Assembly: GCA_016717205.1 (NCBI GenBank)
Contig: JADKGC010000006.1
Location: 310,001 to 374,000 of the forward strand
Source of the DNA: Candidatus Flexifilum breve
Lineage (GTDB): Bacteria; Chloroflexota; Anaerolineae; Aggregatilineales; Phototrophicaceae
Direction of reading: 5' to 3'
Length of the DNA: 64,000 bases
The notes beneath the pieces were generated by a model. The model worked only from the letters and a program-made list of their open reading frames with translations. It searched no databases and had not been told where the DNA came from. Made by a program: the position numbers and the translations under genes. This document shows, in pieces, positions 18,351 through 30,106 of this stretch. Position 1 is the stretch's first letter. The number at the start of each line of letters is the position of its first letter.

Positions 18351-18367
18351 TGAAATTGTCATAGCGC
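18343..18367 (+). other. Left arm of pre-23S processing stalk
   Basis: Pairs with 21189-21216 downstream of 23S: TTAACAACTGAAATTGTCAT on the left against ATGACAATTTCAGTTGT-like sequence on the right, with few mismatches. A typical RNase III processing stem. Confidence 0.72.
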
Positions 18368-18402
18368 ATCAATCACAAAAGTATCAGTATCCGTGCAACA
18401 CA

Positions 18403-21160
<2,758 letters not shown>

Positions 21161-21217
21161 GTATTGCGCGGATACAGGTACTTTTGAACGCTGTGACAAT
21201 TTCAGTTGTGACTTAAC

Positions 21218-21253
21218 AAAGCGCGTGAGCTAACTTGCTCACGCGCTTTTTGT
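21218..21253 (+). terminator. rRNA operon intrinsic terminator
   Basis: A perfect 13-bp stem (AAAGCGCGTGAGC / GCTCACGCGCTTT) with a 6-nt loop and a following T tract, 58 bp past 23S. It ends the operon without a 5S gene. Confidence 0.9.
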
Positions 21254-21269
21254 TTGCTGATACTAAATC

Positions 21270-22656
21270 CTAAGGCTGTGATGCCATCTCGGGGATGGAT
21301 GTTGAGTTATTATTCAACAACAAATAGCTTTTTCCTTCGTTCTCCGGTGCCCAACCATTGAGTGCGTCGTCTGAAGTGCTTTCGACCCGCCACCATGCCT
21401 GATCATCAATACACTCTGGTCCGCCTACTACCCTGATTTTCCAGTCAAATTCACCAATAGGATTTCCGTTTGGTAAATCGAAGATTGTCCAGCCCACGCT
21501 TGGGTAATCAGCAATGCCCCAAGACGCTTCATCTCCAATTGTAAGGCGCGAAATCACACCGTTTGGGCAGAGTCGCAGGGTTTCGAACGAGACACGTGGA
21601 TCCGGTTCGTTGTCTGGCGCAATCAGGTAACTGGCAGATGCTCCGGATTCATACCCAAATCCTTCTTCTGTAACCACTACTGGTTGTGTAGCGAGATTCA
21701 AACTGATACTTGCTGTCCAGTCATCAAAATCATAGACATATCCAGGTTGAAAATAGTAGATTCCACCGAATTGTGCTGCGAGATTGAGGTACAAAGGCGG
21801 TTTGTCGATTAGACGACCCAACCCCCGTGTAATGAGCCGTTCTCCACTACTGACGATAGCAATTTCAATGGGATATGCCTCCAATTGAGATTCGTCACTT
21901 GCCCAATTACCATCGAGACTCCCGCCTTCAAAATACACTGGATACGCCATCCATTGTTCAAACGGGATTTGCTCAACCGGATACGTTTCGGCTAGCTCTT
22001 CTGTTAGTGTTACCAGTTCCGGATCACTTCCAAGATTCAATAAATTGGCAAAATCGGCGGCAGCCTCCTCTGCAAACCCCATTCGTGCAAAGAAACGACC
22101 GCGCACATAAAAGGCGAAAGGATAGGCAATGACTTGCGCTAGTGCGCGGTCGTAATAGCCGCGCGCCGCGGCCACATCCCCGGCAGCTTCGCTCACCAGT
22201 CCCAGACTGAGCGGCACGAGATGATGGTAGGAGATGTCCACGGTGATCGACTGGTACGCGGCTAGCGCTGCCGCGTAATCACCCGCCTCGAAGTGCGTCA
22301 GCGCCGCGATCAGGATGTCAGGGAGGGCGCTCGTATTTTCGAGCATGAATGGGCTGGCATATGAGGGATTCGGCAGGCCGAGAGCGGCCGTGTACAGGCC
22401 CGACCGCAGCAGGCAGAGGCCGTCGTCGCAGTTCGCTTCCAACGTGACGAGCGTCTGCAGTTCGCAGACCGCAAAGCCACTTTCGGCGAGGCACTCTTGA
22501 TAGGTTTGACAGGCGACGGTGAAGTCGAGCTGGGCGGTTGTCGCCGCGATGGCGTCGACGCCGCCGGTCGCAGCCGGACGTCCAGCTCCCGGCCTGACCC
22601 TGCGCAGGCAGATAGGCAAACAAGAGCAAGAGCAGCAACAGCCAGCGACGGCGCAT
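21270..22656 (-). CDS. Exported TPR-like hypothetical protein, apparent frameshift
   Basis: A strong start, AAGGAG eight bases before ATG at 22654-22656, opens a signal peptide (MRRRWLLLLLLLFAYLPAQG). That frame soon degenerates. From about 22600 the +1 frame carries a convincing 430-residue body to the stop at 21270. The body has cysteine-rich segments (QTYQECLAESGFAVCE), three TPR-like helices (ALTHFEAGDYAAALAAYQ and two more) and a C-terminal part reminiscent of SH3-like modules (WTIFDLPNGNPIGEFDW). I infer one secreted protein with a one-base indel between about 22566 and 22600. The body's own apparent start is a TTG at 22619 without a good ribosome site. Function unknown. Confidence 0.6.
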
Positions 22657-22781
22657 TCGATCGCTCCTTGAAAGCAATGAGTATCACTCCATTGTAAGGT
22701 GACCTCTTTTCGCAGAGATGATGAGGAATGCGCCGATTTCTCTATGCTTAGCCTCCGCTTAGGCGGCGCGCAGTTGATCCG

Positions 22782-23021
22782 CTAGTCGTCCGTGCGTGGA
22801 CGCCACTTGCCCGATTTCTCGTCTTTCTGATACTTGCGCTTGACCGCCGCCCATGCGACCCGATGTGCCGTTTCTTCGCGGGTGTCGTCGCCGCGCCGCT
22901 CACTTGGTTGGTCGTACTGCTCCCACGCGCTGTTGAAGGCTGCGAGGTAAATCTCCTGCGCGTGTTCGGGTACATTATCGCGCACGCTGTCCGGCAAGTC
23001 GTTGATCGTCCGATAAGGCAT
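22782..23021 (-). CDS. ChaB-family protein
   Basis: A 79-residue protein with the ChaB fold signature: MPYRTINDLPDSVRDNVPEH at the start and ETAHRVAWAAVKRKYQKDE towards the end. ChaB proteins were named as putative cation transport regulators, but their biochemical role is not settled. It stands alone between two larger minus-strand genes with modest gaps. Confidence 0.85.
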   Translation of the reverse strand: MPYRTINDLPDSVRDNVPEHAQEIYLAAFNSAWEQYDQPSERRGDDTREETAHRVAWAAVKRKYQKDEKSGKWRPRTDD

Positions 23022-23089
23022 GTTTCAACCCTCCAATCCACTGGTGTAATGCAAAACGTAATCGCGGATTAGAGGGTTGTCAAGGTGGC

Positions 23090-26000
23090 CTAGCGGCTGA
23101 GTTTGAGCGTGATCACCTGGAACGGCGTGAATTCCAGATCGATCACACCATCGACAATCTCCAGTTCGGCGATCTCTTCTTCGAGCAGGTTGCACAGCGC
23201 GACGCGGCGGACGGGCAAGCCCAAGCCGATGAGCGCCGTCCCACGGAAGCCCTCCGGTTCATACAGGCGCATGATCAGGTCGTCGGAATCTTCCGCCTTC
23301 TTGAGCGCATCCACGATCAGTTCGGCGTTCTCCACCTCGAAGAACGACTCGCGCAGGTGCTGCGTGCTCCCGCGCACGATCAGTGGAATGTTGAAGGCCA
23401 GCGCTTCGCGGATGACCTCGCTGTAATCAACCGAGTGCTGGTGCACGTACAGCGCGCACTTGAACTCGTGCTGGCCCATGTCCGCCACCGGATCGGGGTA
23501 CTTGGGCGAACGCAGCAGCGACAGCGCCATTACGTTCTCGTGAATGCGGTAGCCGTACTTGCAGTCGTTGAGCAGGGCGACGCCGAAACCGGGTTCGGAG
23601 AGGTCTGCCCAGCGGTGTGCCGGGACTTCAAAGCGCGCGAGGTCATAGGGCGTGTTGTAGTGCGTGGGGCGCTTCACGATGCCGTGCTGCATCTCATAGG
23701 TGGCGTTTTCGGCGCGCACATCGACCGGGAATTCGAGGCGCAGCATTTTGTGCGACTCGTGCCAATCGACCTCGTGCGCGAACTCGAGGATTTGCCCGGT
23801 GCTTGTGAGCGATACCGTCTGCGTGATGTGGCTGTGCGCAGCCGCATAGGTGAACCGCAGCGCGGCACGCAGCTTGCCCGTTTCGATCAGCTCGACCGAG
23901 GTCGCCGCGAGGGGTGCGCTCTTCTTCTCCTGATGGAACACGTCGACATCCCACGCATCCCAGTTGACCGGATCATCGTCGTAGAGCACAAACTGGTTGC
24001 CGCCCTCGCCGACGCTGGCGTCGCGTTCGATGAGATGCGAGTACAGGCTGATCAAGCGGCCATCGGCGCGGAAGGTGGCGCGCAGTGTGCTGTTTTCGAG
24101 GACGAACAGGTCGCCTTCCTGATAGCCGCTGACCTCCCAGACTTCCTCGGGCAGTTGATAGCTGGCGAATCCGAACGGCTGCACTTCGACCAGCACCAAG
24201 CCCTTACCATCTGCCGCGGTCTGGAGGCTGTCGACCATATCGGCTTCGACCACTTCCTGACGACGGATGCCGGTAGTATTGACCACGCCGATGGTGCACT
24301 TGCCGGACGGATCACAGGGCGGGAGGAGCGCGTCGAGCGCTGCCTGCCGCAATTTTTCACCACTGGCAAACAGATCGGCGTACTGCACGGTCGAGTCTTC
24401 ATAGACTGCGGTGATCGACGAGCCGGGCAGAATATCATGGAACTGGTTGAGGAGCAGCAGCTTCCACAGACGATCAATTTCGGCTTGCGGATAGACGTAA
24501 CCCGTCTGCCACGAGGCGATAGCGGACAGCATTTCCACATCGCGGAGGAGTAGTTCGGCTTTGCGATTGTTCCGTTTGTTGCGCGCCTGCGAGGTGAACG
24601 TCCCGCGATGCAGTTCGAAGTAGAGTTCGCCGACCCACTTGGTATAGCGATCCCACCGCTCCTCAGCTTTCTTGAAGAACTCGATGGGTGCGGTTTGCTT
24701 GACGCGCGGCACGCCGTCGACGTCCTGCATGCGGTCGAGCCGTTCCAGCATATCCTCGGTGGGGCCGCCGCCGCCATCGCCAAAGCCGAAGAGATACATG
24801 CTTTCCCGTGCGCGTTCGTGATCTTTGAAGTTCTTCAGGCCGAACAGCATATCATGGGCGGTGCACACGCCGTTGTAGGTGTCGCTCGGCGGGAAATGGG
24901 TCAGCACCTGACTGCCGTCCTGACCTTCCCAGATGAACGTCGAGCGATTCGGCTTGTTGAACTGGTTCCACGAGAGCTTTTGCGTGAGGAAGTACTTGAT
25001 GCCGGAGCCACGCATGACCTGTGGCAGCGCGGCCGGGTAGCCGAAGGTGTCGGGCAGCCAGAACTCCGCGCAGCGCTCGCCAAACTCCTGCTCAAAGAAG
25101 CGCTGACCGTAGAGGAACTGGCGGATATGCGCCTCGCCGGACGGGATGTTGCCATCTTGCTCAATCCACGTGCCGCCGACCGGGATGATCCGCTTGGCGG
25201 CGACGGCGGCTTTGACCCGCTCGTAGAGTTCGGGGCGCTCGTCTTTGAGCCAGGCATACTGCTGCGCCTGCGAGAACACATAGACGAAATCGGGGTATTG
25301 GTCGATGTTCTGCAGCGCATTCGTCACACTGCGCACGACTTTGCGCTTGGTCTCGGCGAGCGGCCACAACCACGCCGTATCAATGTGGGCGTGCCCAAGC
25401 GCGTACACCTGATGCTGCGAATCGCCGTTCTTCTCGCCGAGGAAGGTCTGCGCTAACGCACGTGCCTTCGGCCACGTTGAACGATCATTGAGGTCGATGG
25501 CGTTGACCATCTCATTGGCGACGTCGAGCGCTTGCAAGCCGCGCGCGCTGTCCGGGAGATTGTGCGCGATGTCGACGATGACGAACATATCCCAGTACAG
25601 GTCCCATGCCTCGCGGTCGAACAAGGCGATCTCCGCCTGGCGGAGCAGACCGACCGAGTGGAACGGGTCGTCTACTGCGCCGAACAGCGTGTTCACCGCC
25701 ACTTCGATATATAGCGTGCCCGTTTCACCGCCGGTCGCGGTTGGCGTGAGGCGGTAGCGCACGCGCCGCGGCTTAATCTCGCCCCAGTTGTCGTTCATGC
25801 CGATCAAACCCTGTTGCGGCTGCCCATCGATCCAGACGCAGCCTTCGCAGGAAGCGTCCCAGATCAGATAGACTTCGCCGCCGCGCCAGTCTTCGGGAAT
25901 TGTGTATTCCACTTTCACCCAGTGCGTCGACCACAGCGGTCCAAACTGGTGACCCACCGCCACCGGATGATAATCGCCCTGCAGCGCCTGCGCGAAAGCA

Positions 26001-26128
26001 ATGCGATCCGGCGCGGCGTAACTGGTGAGTTTGGGCGCCTGTTTGGCAGGATAAAGCTTCCCGCCAAGCCGGGTGTCATCCAAAAAGAGTTTGACCCGGC
26101 GGCGCGTAAGTTCGAAATGTTTTTCCAT
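23090..26128 (-). CDS. GH38 alpha-mannosidase
   Basis: A 1,012-residue cytosolic alpha-mannosidase of glycoside hydrolase family 38. A long N-terminal domain precedes the catalytic barrel. Zinc ligands lie in GHAHIDTAW (His246, His248, Asp250) and the nucleophile is Asp360 in FWLPDTFGYP. Conserved FGFGDGGGGPTEDML lies near residue 450, and the C-terminal beta domains extend to 1012. No signal peptide is visible. Length and motif order fit the Man2C1/Ams1-like branch that trims free oligosaccharides or degrades mannosylated substrates; the natural substrate is uncertain. Confidence 0.92.
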   Translation of the reverse strand: MEKHFELTRRRVKLFLDDTRLGGKLYPAKQAPKLTSYAAPDRIAFAQALQGDYHPVAVGHQFGPLWSTHWVKVEYTIPEDWRGGEVYLIWDASCEGCVWIDGQPQQGLIGMNDNWGEIKPRRVRYRLTPTATGGETGTLYIEVAVNTLFGAVDDPFHSVGLLRQAEIALFDREAWDLYWDMFVIVDIAHNLPDSARGLQALDVANEMVNAIDLNDRSTWPKARALAQTFLGEKNGDSQHQVYALGHAHIDTAWLWPLAETKRKVVRSVTNALQNIDQYPDFVYVFSQAQQYAWLKDERPELYERVKAAVAAKRIIPVGGTWIEQDGNIPSGEAHIRQFLYGQRFFEQEFGERCAEFWLPDTFGYPAALPQVMRGSGIKYFLTQKLSWNQFNKPNRSTFIWEGQDGSQVLTHFPPSDTYNGVCTAHDMLFGLKNFKDHERARESMYLFGFGDGGGGPTEDMLERLDRMQDVDGVPRVKQTAPIEFFKKAEERWDRYTKWVGELYFELHRGTFTSQARNKRNNRKAELLLRDVEMLSAIASWQTGYVYPQAEIDRLWKLLLLNQFHDILPGSSITAVYEDSTVQYADLFASGEKLRQAALDALLPPCDPSGKCTIGVVNTTGIRRQEVVEADMVDSLQTAADGKGLVLVEVQPFGFASYQLPEEVWEVSGYQEGDLFVLENSTLRATFRADGRLISLYSHLIERDASVGEGGNQFVLYDDDPVNWDAWDVDVFHQEKKSAPLAATSVELIETGKLRAALRFTYAAAHSHITQTVSLTSTGQILEFAHEVDWHESHKMLRLEFPVDVRAENATYEMQHGIVKRPTHYNTPYDLARFEVPAHRWADLSEPGFGVALLNDCKYGYRIHENVMALSLLRSPKYPDPVADMGQHEFKCALYVHQHSVDYSEVIREALAFNIPLIVRGSTQHLRESFFEVENAELIVDALKKAEDSDDLIMRLYEPEGFRGTALIGLGLPVRRVALCNLLEEEIAELEIVDGVIDLEFTPFQVITLKLSR

Positions 26129-26291
26129 GAGTAACCTTTTGAGCTAGGACGTCTCGCGCGGGGAATTTTACTGCATAACGCGCCGAAAGGGTGAAGTGTT
26201 GTCGAATGGAATCTTAGCAGCGGCTCGGCTGGGTGCCTGCCGCTGCCTTACCTAAGTTTGAGCGAGTAGAGAATGGCCGATAGCGATACTT

Positions 26292-27146
26292 TCACCCACC
26301 AACCTGCATCAGCCACATATAGCCATCTTCAAGCGTTGGCTCGGCGGGCAAAGCGTCGCCGCCGGGATGGCCAAGCACACGATACTGCACGCCGTGCTGC
26401 AGATGCAGAGTCGATACGACCGTGAGGTCGTCACCGGGACGTCGCCCGCTGAACGTCCACACGTGACCGCGCGCGCGGTCGATCAGGTCGGCTGGTGCGC
26501 CGCGAAACACGACGGTGCCGCCGCGCATGACCGCCAGATCATTGCAGCTCTGGCTGATGTCTTCGACGATGTGCGTCGACAGGATGATGGTGCGTTCCAG
26601 CGCCATATCCGCCAGCAGGTTGCGGAAGCGCACGCGCTCTTCCGGGTCGAGCCCGGCGGTCGGCTCGTCGACGATGAGCAGGCGCGGGTTGCCGAGCAGC
26701 GCCTGCGCGATGCCGATGCGGCGCTTCATGCCGCCGGAATACGTTTTGAGTCGGCGCTTGGCTTCCCCTGTGAGGCGAACTTTTTCCAGCAGTTCCTCGG
26801 TCTGGCGCTGGCGTTCGCGCCCATCAGTGATGCCCTTGAGGATCGCCATATAGTCGAGGAACTCGTAAGCGGTCAGGTTCGGGTAGAGGCCAAGTTCCTG
26901 CGGCAGATAGCCGAGGTTCATCTTCAGCGCGTGGCGACCGTTATACGTGGCGAGATCGTGCCCGAAAGCGGTCACATGGCCCGCTGATGGGCGCAGCAAC
27001 CCGGCGAGGATGCGCATGAGCGTTGTTTTGCCCGCGCCGTTCGGCCCGACCAGCCCGAACATGCCCGTGTCGACGGTCAGCGTGAGGTTGGACAGGGCTT
27101 TCACCCCACCACGATAGGTCTTGCTCAGGTTTTCGATTTCAATCAT
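26292..27146 (-). CDS. ABC transporter ATP-binding protein
   Basis: A 284-residue ATPase. Walker A is GPNGAGKTTLMRI, the signature is YSGGMKRRIGIAQAL, Walker B is LLIVDEPTAGLDPEE and the switch is STHIVEDI. It belongs to the class of exporters with separate membrane subunits. It is the last gene of an ECF sigma-factor operon and follows the permease by 12 bp. Substrate unknown; natural-product or lipid export is usual for this class. Confidence 0.9.
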   Translation of the reverse strand: MIEIENLSKTYRGGVKALSNLTLTVDTGMFGLVGPNGAGKTTLMRILAGLLRPSAGHVTAFGHDLATYNGRHALKMNLGYLPQELGLYPNLTAYEFLDYMAILKGITDGRERQRQTEELLEKVRLTGEAKRRLKTYSGGMKRRIGIAQALLGNPRLLIVDEPTAGLDPEERVRFRNLLADMALERTIILSTHIVEDISQSCNDLAVMRGGTVVFRGAPADLIDRARGHVWTFSGRRPGDDLTVVSTLHLQHGVQYRVLGHPGGDALPAEPTLEDGYMWLMQVGG

Positions 27147-27158
27147 GGCTTCTTTCTC

Positions 27159-28064
27159 CTAACGCGCTTCGCGCCAGCGAGCTACGCCCCACCCAAATAG
27201 CCATACTGCTGCCAAGACCAGCGCATAGACCAGCAGCATCCCGGTCACCTGTTCAAGGGCAACCACTTGATCGTTGATACCGTTTAGTGACGCACCCATT
27301 GTACCCATCCCGTAGATCGGGTTCACAACTTGTCCGACGCGGCCTAGTGTCATTGCGGAGACAAAAAACAGGTAGACTCCAACTGGGATAAGCCCGATGC
27401 CAACTAGCAGCCCGACGCGCCGCGTGCCTGCCCACGATGTGAGCAGAAGCGTGGAAAATGAGACTAGCAGTGTCAGCGGAATCACCAACAGCAGCCAGTT
27501 GAGCAGCAACGGGAGCAGATCATACGCGCCATACCGTAGGTAAAGGCTGATTTGAAAGACGCCAAAGCATAGGGCGATGCCGGTAAGCAAGCCAACCCAT
27601 ATGCCGAGTACTTTACCGATCAGATAAATAGAACGGTGGAGTTGTGTCGAATCCAGTAGTTCGCGGACTTTGTAGTGCCGATCTAGGGCGACTACGTCGC
27701 TGAGCAGGGGCATAATTCCGACGACCATCACCATCACTGCCGGTATGAGGACATTGATGCCGCGCATCGTGTTTGCTGCTTGATTGAGGTCAAGCCCGAT
27801 CATCCATGGAGGCAAGCGACTCGCCGTCTCCGCATCAAGCGGTTCTTCGATGATGCTGCCGTTCTCAATGCGCCGGGTGATGGTCGTCACACCGTCTTGG
27901 ACTTGAACTGAGATAACGCTCCTGTCCACTGACATGCTGACCTGATCGATTAGTAACCCGATGAGCACCAGCGCGCTGAGGAAGAATAGGATCAGCATGG
28001 GTAATGACCGCCGCCGCCAGCTCATGAGCAGTTCGTAATGGATGATGCCTCGCAGTTGAGTCAT
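27159..28064 (-). CDS. ABC exporter permease (ABC-2-like)
   Basis: A 301-residue membrane protein with about six hydrophobic helices and an extracytoplasmic loop between helices one and two (about 40-95). Helices include LPLLLNWLLLVIPLTLLVSF and VALEQVTGMLLVYALVLAAV. It overlaps the previous gene by ATGA (28061-28064) and precedes the ATPase. The layout is that of an ABC-2-like exporter subunit. Confidence 0.75.
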   Translation of the reverse strand: MTQLRGIIHYELLMSWRRRSLPMLILFFLSALVLIGLLIDQVSMSVDRSVISVQVQDGVTTITRRIENGSIIEEPLDAETASRLPPWMIGLDLNQAANTMRGINVLIPAVMVMVVGIMPLLSDVVALDRHYKVRELLDSTQLHRSIYLIGKVLGIWVGLLTGIALCFGVFQISLYLRYGAYDLLPLLLNWLLLVIPLTLLVSFSTLLLTSWAGTRRVGLLVGIGLIPVGVYLFFVSAMTLGRVGQVVNPIYGMGTMGASLNGINDQVVALEQVTGMLLVYALVLAAVWLFGWGVARWREAR

Positions 28065-28744
28065 AGGGCCACCGCCTGATTGGTGCCGAGCATGCGCTCA
28101 CTGTCGCGCATGAGGTGAACGGTGAGAAGCAAGGAGATAACGCCGATCAACGCGACGATCAGCCGGTTCGCCAAATACCGCTCCGGCGTCACGTCCCACG
28201 GCTGGACGTAAAACATCACCCACGCCATGAAGTCATATTTGGGCAGCAGCACAGATTGGCCGACGGCCATTGCCCCGCACAGCATGACGGCTGTGAACGC
28301 GCCGTTGCTGGCTTTGCGCGTGCTCACGCTGATCCACGCGCCGACGCCGATCATGCAGAGGGACGGCGGCAGCCAGCGGATCAAGGTCTGCACGAGCGAC
28401 TCGGCGTTGGGCAGACTCGTCACGACGAGCGAGGCGGTCAGCGCGATCACACCATAGATGAGCGCCAGCGCCGCCACCCGTTCCAACTGCACATACACGA
28501 GCGGTCGCGGTTTCGCCAAGATCAATTCCAGCGACGGCTCATCGTCCGGGGCGAACAGCAGTGCTGCCTGCACGCCGACGAACAGCGGCAGCACGACTTC
28601 CAGCGCGTTCAAGCGTAGAAACGCGATGCGCAGACCGCCGAGACTGGTCAAAATTGCCCCGAAGATAATGCCTGCCGCCAAGATGGGCAGAAACCAGCCG
28701 ACGGTGCGCCAACCGCGCCGCCACGCGAATTGCCAGAGGGTCAC
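28061..28744 (-). CDS. ABC-system integral membrane protein
   Basis: A 227-residue protein with about six transmembrane helices and no recognisable motif. I chose the GTG at 28742-28744 because AAAGGAG lies seven bases before it. The longer reading from a GTG at 28780 would overlap the upstream gene and has no better site. The stop overlaps the next gene's start (ATGA). It probably pairs with the 301-residue permease. Confidence 0.7.
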   Translation of the reverse strand: MTLWQFAWRRGWRTVGWFLPILAAGIIFGAILTSLGGLRIAFLRLNALEVVLPLFVGVQAALLFAPDDEPSLELILAKPRPLVYVQLERVAALALIYGVIALTASLVVTSLPNAESLVQTLIRWLPPSLCMIGVGAWISVSTRKASNGAFTAVMLCGAMAVGQSVLLPKYDFMAWVMFYVQPWDVTPERYLANRLIVALIGVISLLLTVHLMRDSERMLGTNQAVAL

Positions 28745-28757
28745 AGCGCGACTCCTT

Positions 28758-29531
28758 TCAGGCCGACCAACGTTGTTCACGGTCGGCGAGCCACAAAGCG
28801 AGGAGAATGGCCACGGCTCCGGCGAGGAACATGACCGGGTACAAATCCGCTCGCAGCAGATCAGGCAAGCTCCGCAGTGCGGGCAGCGCGATCTCGGCGC
28901 GTCGAGCGACCTGCGAGCACCACAGCGCGAAGCACGCGAGCACGCTCACGAGCGGGTCGAAGACGACCACGCTGAGGAGGAAGGCCAGCGCCGAGAGCGC
29001 GGTCATGGGTGCCAGCCACGCCAGAATCAGCGGCGTGAGTGAGAGTTCCGCGTGGACGGTGGCGAGCGCCAGACTGCTAACGAGTCCGAGGCCGAGATTA
29101 AAGCTGTACAGCAGCGCCAGTCGCGCCAGCAGGATGATATGCGGTGACACTGGCGTGGACAGTTGGAGTTCTAACGGCGGGTCGTTGTCCACGCCGTACA
29201 GAAACGCGACGCCCACCGCGGCGACCAGTGGCGCGACCAGCACGAACGGGAGATCGCTGGCGCTGATACTCGGCTGATAGAGTGTCGCCGTCACCAGCAC
29301 GCCGAGCGCCACAATCAACGCCGAGGCTGTCCACGTCATGGGGTGAACGAGGCGGAACTGCGCGCGCAGAATCAGCCGTGCCCAACGGACATTGAAGCGC
29401 ACCGTTGGCCGCATTGGCGTGAGCGGGATGGCCTGCAGGCGCCGCAAGAGTTCAGCTTGCGCGGCGGGGTCTACAGTCGGCGCTGGCCAGCTATCGAGGA
29501 AGGCGCGGACATCGTGATCAGGTGGTTTCAT
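28758..29531 (-). CDS. Multi-span membrane protein in the anti-sigma position
   Basis: A 257-residue protein directly following an ECF sigma gene and overlapping it by 14 bp. Residues 1-45 are soluble (MKPPDHDVRAFLDSWPAPTV and a short helix AAQAELLRRLQAI). Six or so transmembrane helices follow. Anti-sigma factors occupy this position and often have a small cytoplasmic N-terminal domain, but usually only one helix and a zinc motif, which is absent here. It may be a sigma-regulating transporter subunit (inference) or simply the first membrane component of the ABC system. Confidence 0.6.
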   Translation of the reverse strand: MKPPDHDVRAFLDSWPAPTVDPAAQAELLRRLQAIPLTPMRPTVRFNVRWARLILRAQFRLVHPMTWTASALIVALGVLVTATLYQPSISASDLPFVLVAPLVAAVGVAFLYGVDNDPPLELQLSTPVSPHIILLARLALLYSFNLGLGLVSSLALATVHAELSLTPLILAWLAPMTALSALAFLLSVVVFDPLVSVLACFALWCSQVARRAEIALPALRSLPDLLRADLYPVMFLAGAVAILLALWLADREQRWSA

Positions 29532-30057
29532 AGGTCTTCAGCTTTTCGCGTAGGCGGACAACGCCGTTCGAGAGGCGGGATTTCACGGTGCCGAGGGGGA
29601 TGTGGAGCGCGTCGGCAATTTCAGCCAGCGTGAGCCCTTGGTAATAGGCAAGGATGATGACCTCGCGGTGCAGGTCGGGTAGGCTAGCCAGCGCAGTGAT
29701 CACGGTCTGCTCCTCATCCTGCGCGCTGATCAGGTCGTCAGGCACCTCCGCGCTCGGCAGGTCGTCCGGATCGTCGCTGTGCGTGCGGCGCTGGTCGGCG
29801 CTGGCGTAGTAGTTGCGGGCGATGTTGGTCGCGATGGCGTACAGCCACGGTTTGAAGGGGCGTGGGTAGGCATAGGTGTGGATACCCCGCAGCACGCGCA
29901 AAAACGTCTCCTGCACAAGGTCTTCGGCCAGCGCGTGGTCACCATACGTCAAACGGTAGGCGTAGCCGATGAGCGCGCCATAGTGCCGTTCTACCAGCGG
30001 CGTGAGCGCGGACCGGTGACCGTGTTTCAGTTGTTCCGCCAGTTGTTCATCGTCCAC
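29518..30057 (-). CDS. ECF-type RNA polymerase sigma factor
   Basis: A 179-residue sigma-70 family factor. Region 2 lies at about 15-85 (GDHALAEDLVQETFLRVLRG and PFKPWLYAIATNIARN). Region 4 lies at about 115-170 (LPDLHREVIILAYYQGLTLA, then LGTVKSRLSNGVVRLREKL). Regions 1.1 and 3 are absent, as in ECF factors. It heads a minus-strand operon with three membrane proteins and an ATPase (to 26292). Confidence 0.9.
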   Translation of the reverse strand: MDDEQLAEQLKHGHRSALTPLVERHYGALIGYAYRLTYGDHALAEDLVQETFLRVLRGIHTYAYPRPFKPWLYAIATNIARNYYASADQRRTHSDDPDDLPSAEVPDDLISAQDEEQTVITALASLPDLHREVIILAYYQGLTLAEIADALHIPLGTVKSRLSNGVVRLREKLKTYETT

Positions 30058-30106
30058 GCGGTTGCCCTCTTGTCTATTCCCTTATACAAGGGTTAGGCCA
30101 GAAAGT

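Noticed and set aside
22310..22687. Lipoprotein-like translation (LSAC lipobox) in the third frame at the start of the TPR protein
   Set aside because: The AAGGAG site is placed for the ATG at 22654-22656, and this frame becomes Arg/Pro/Ser-rich noise after the apparent lipobox.
23357..24553. 398-codon plus-strand open frame inside the alpha-mannosidase gene
   Set aside because: Antisense shadow of a strongly supported GH38 enzyme; no domain or ribosome site.
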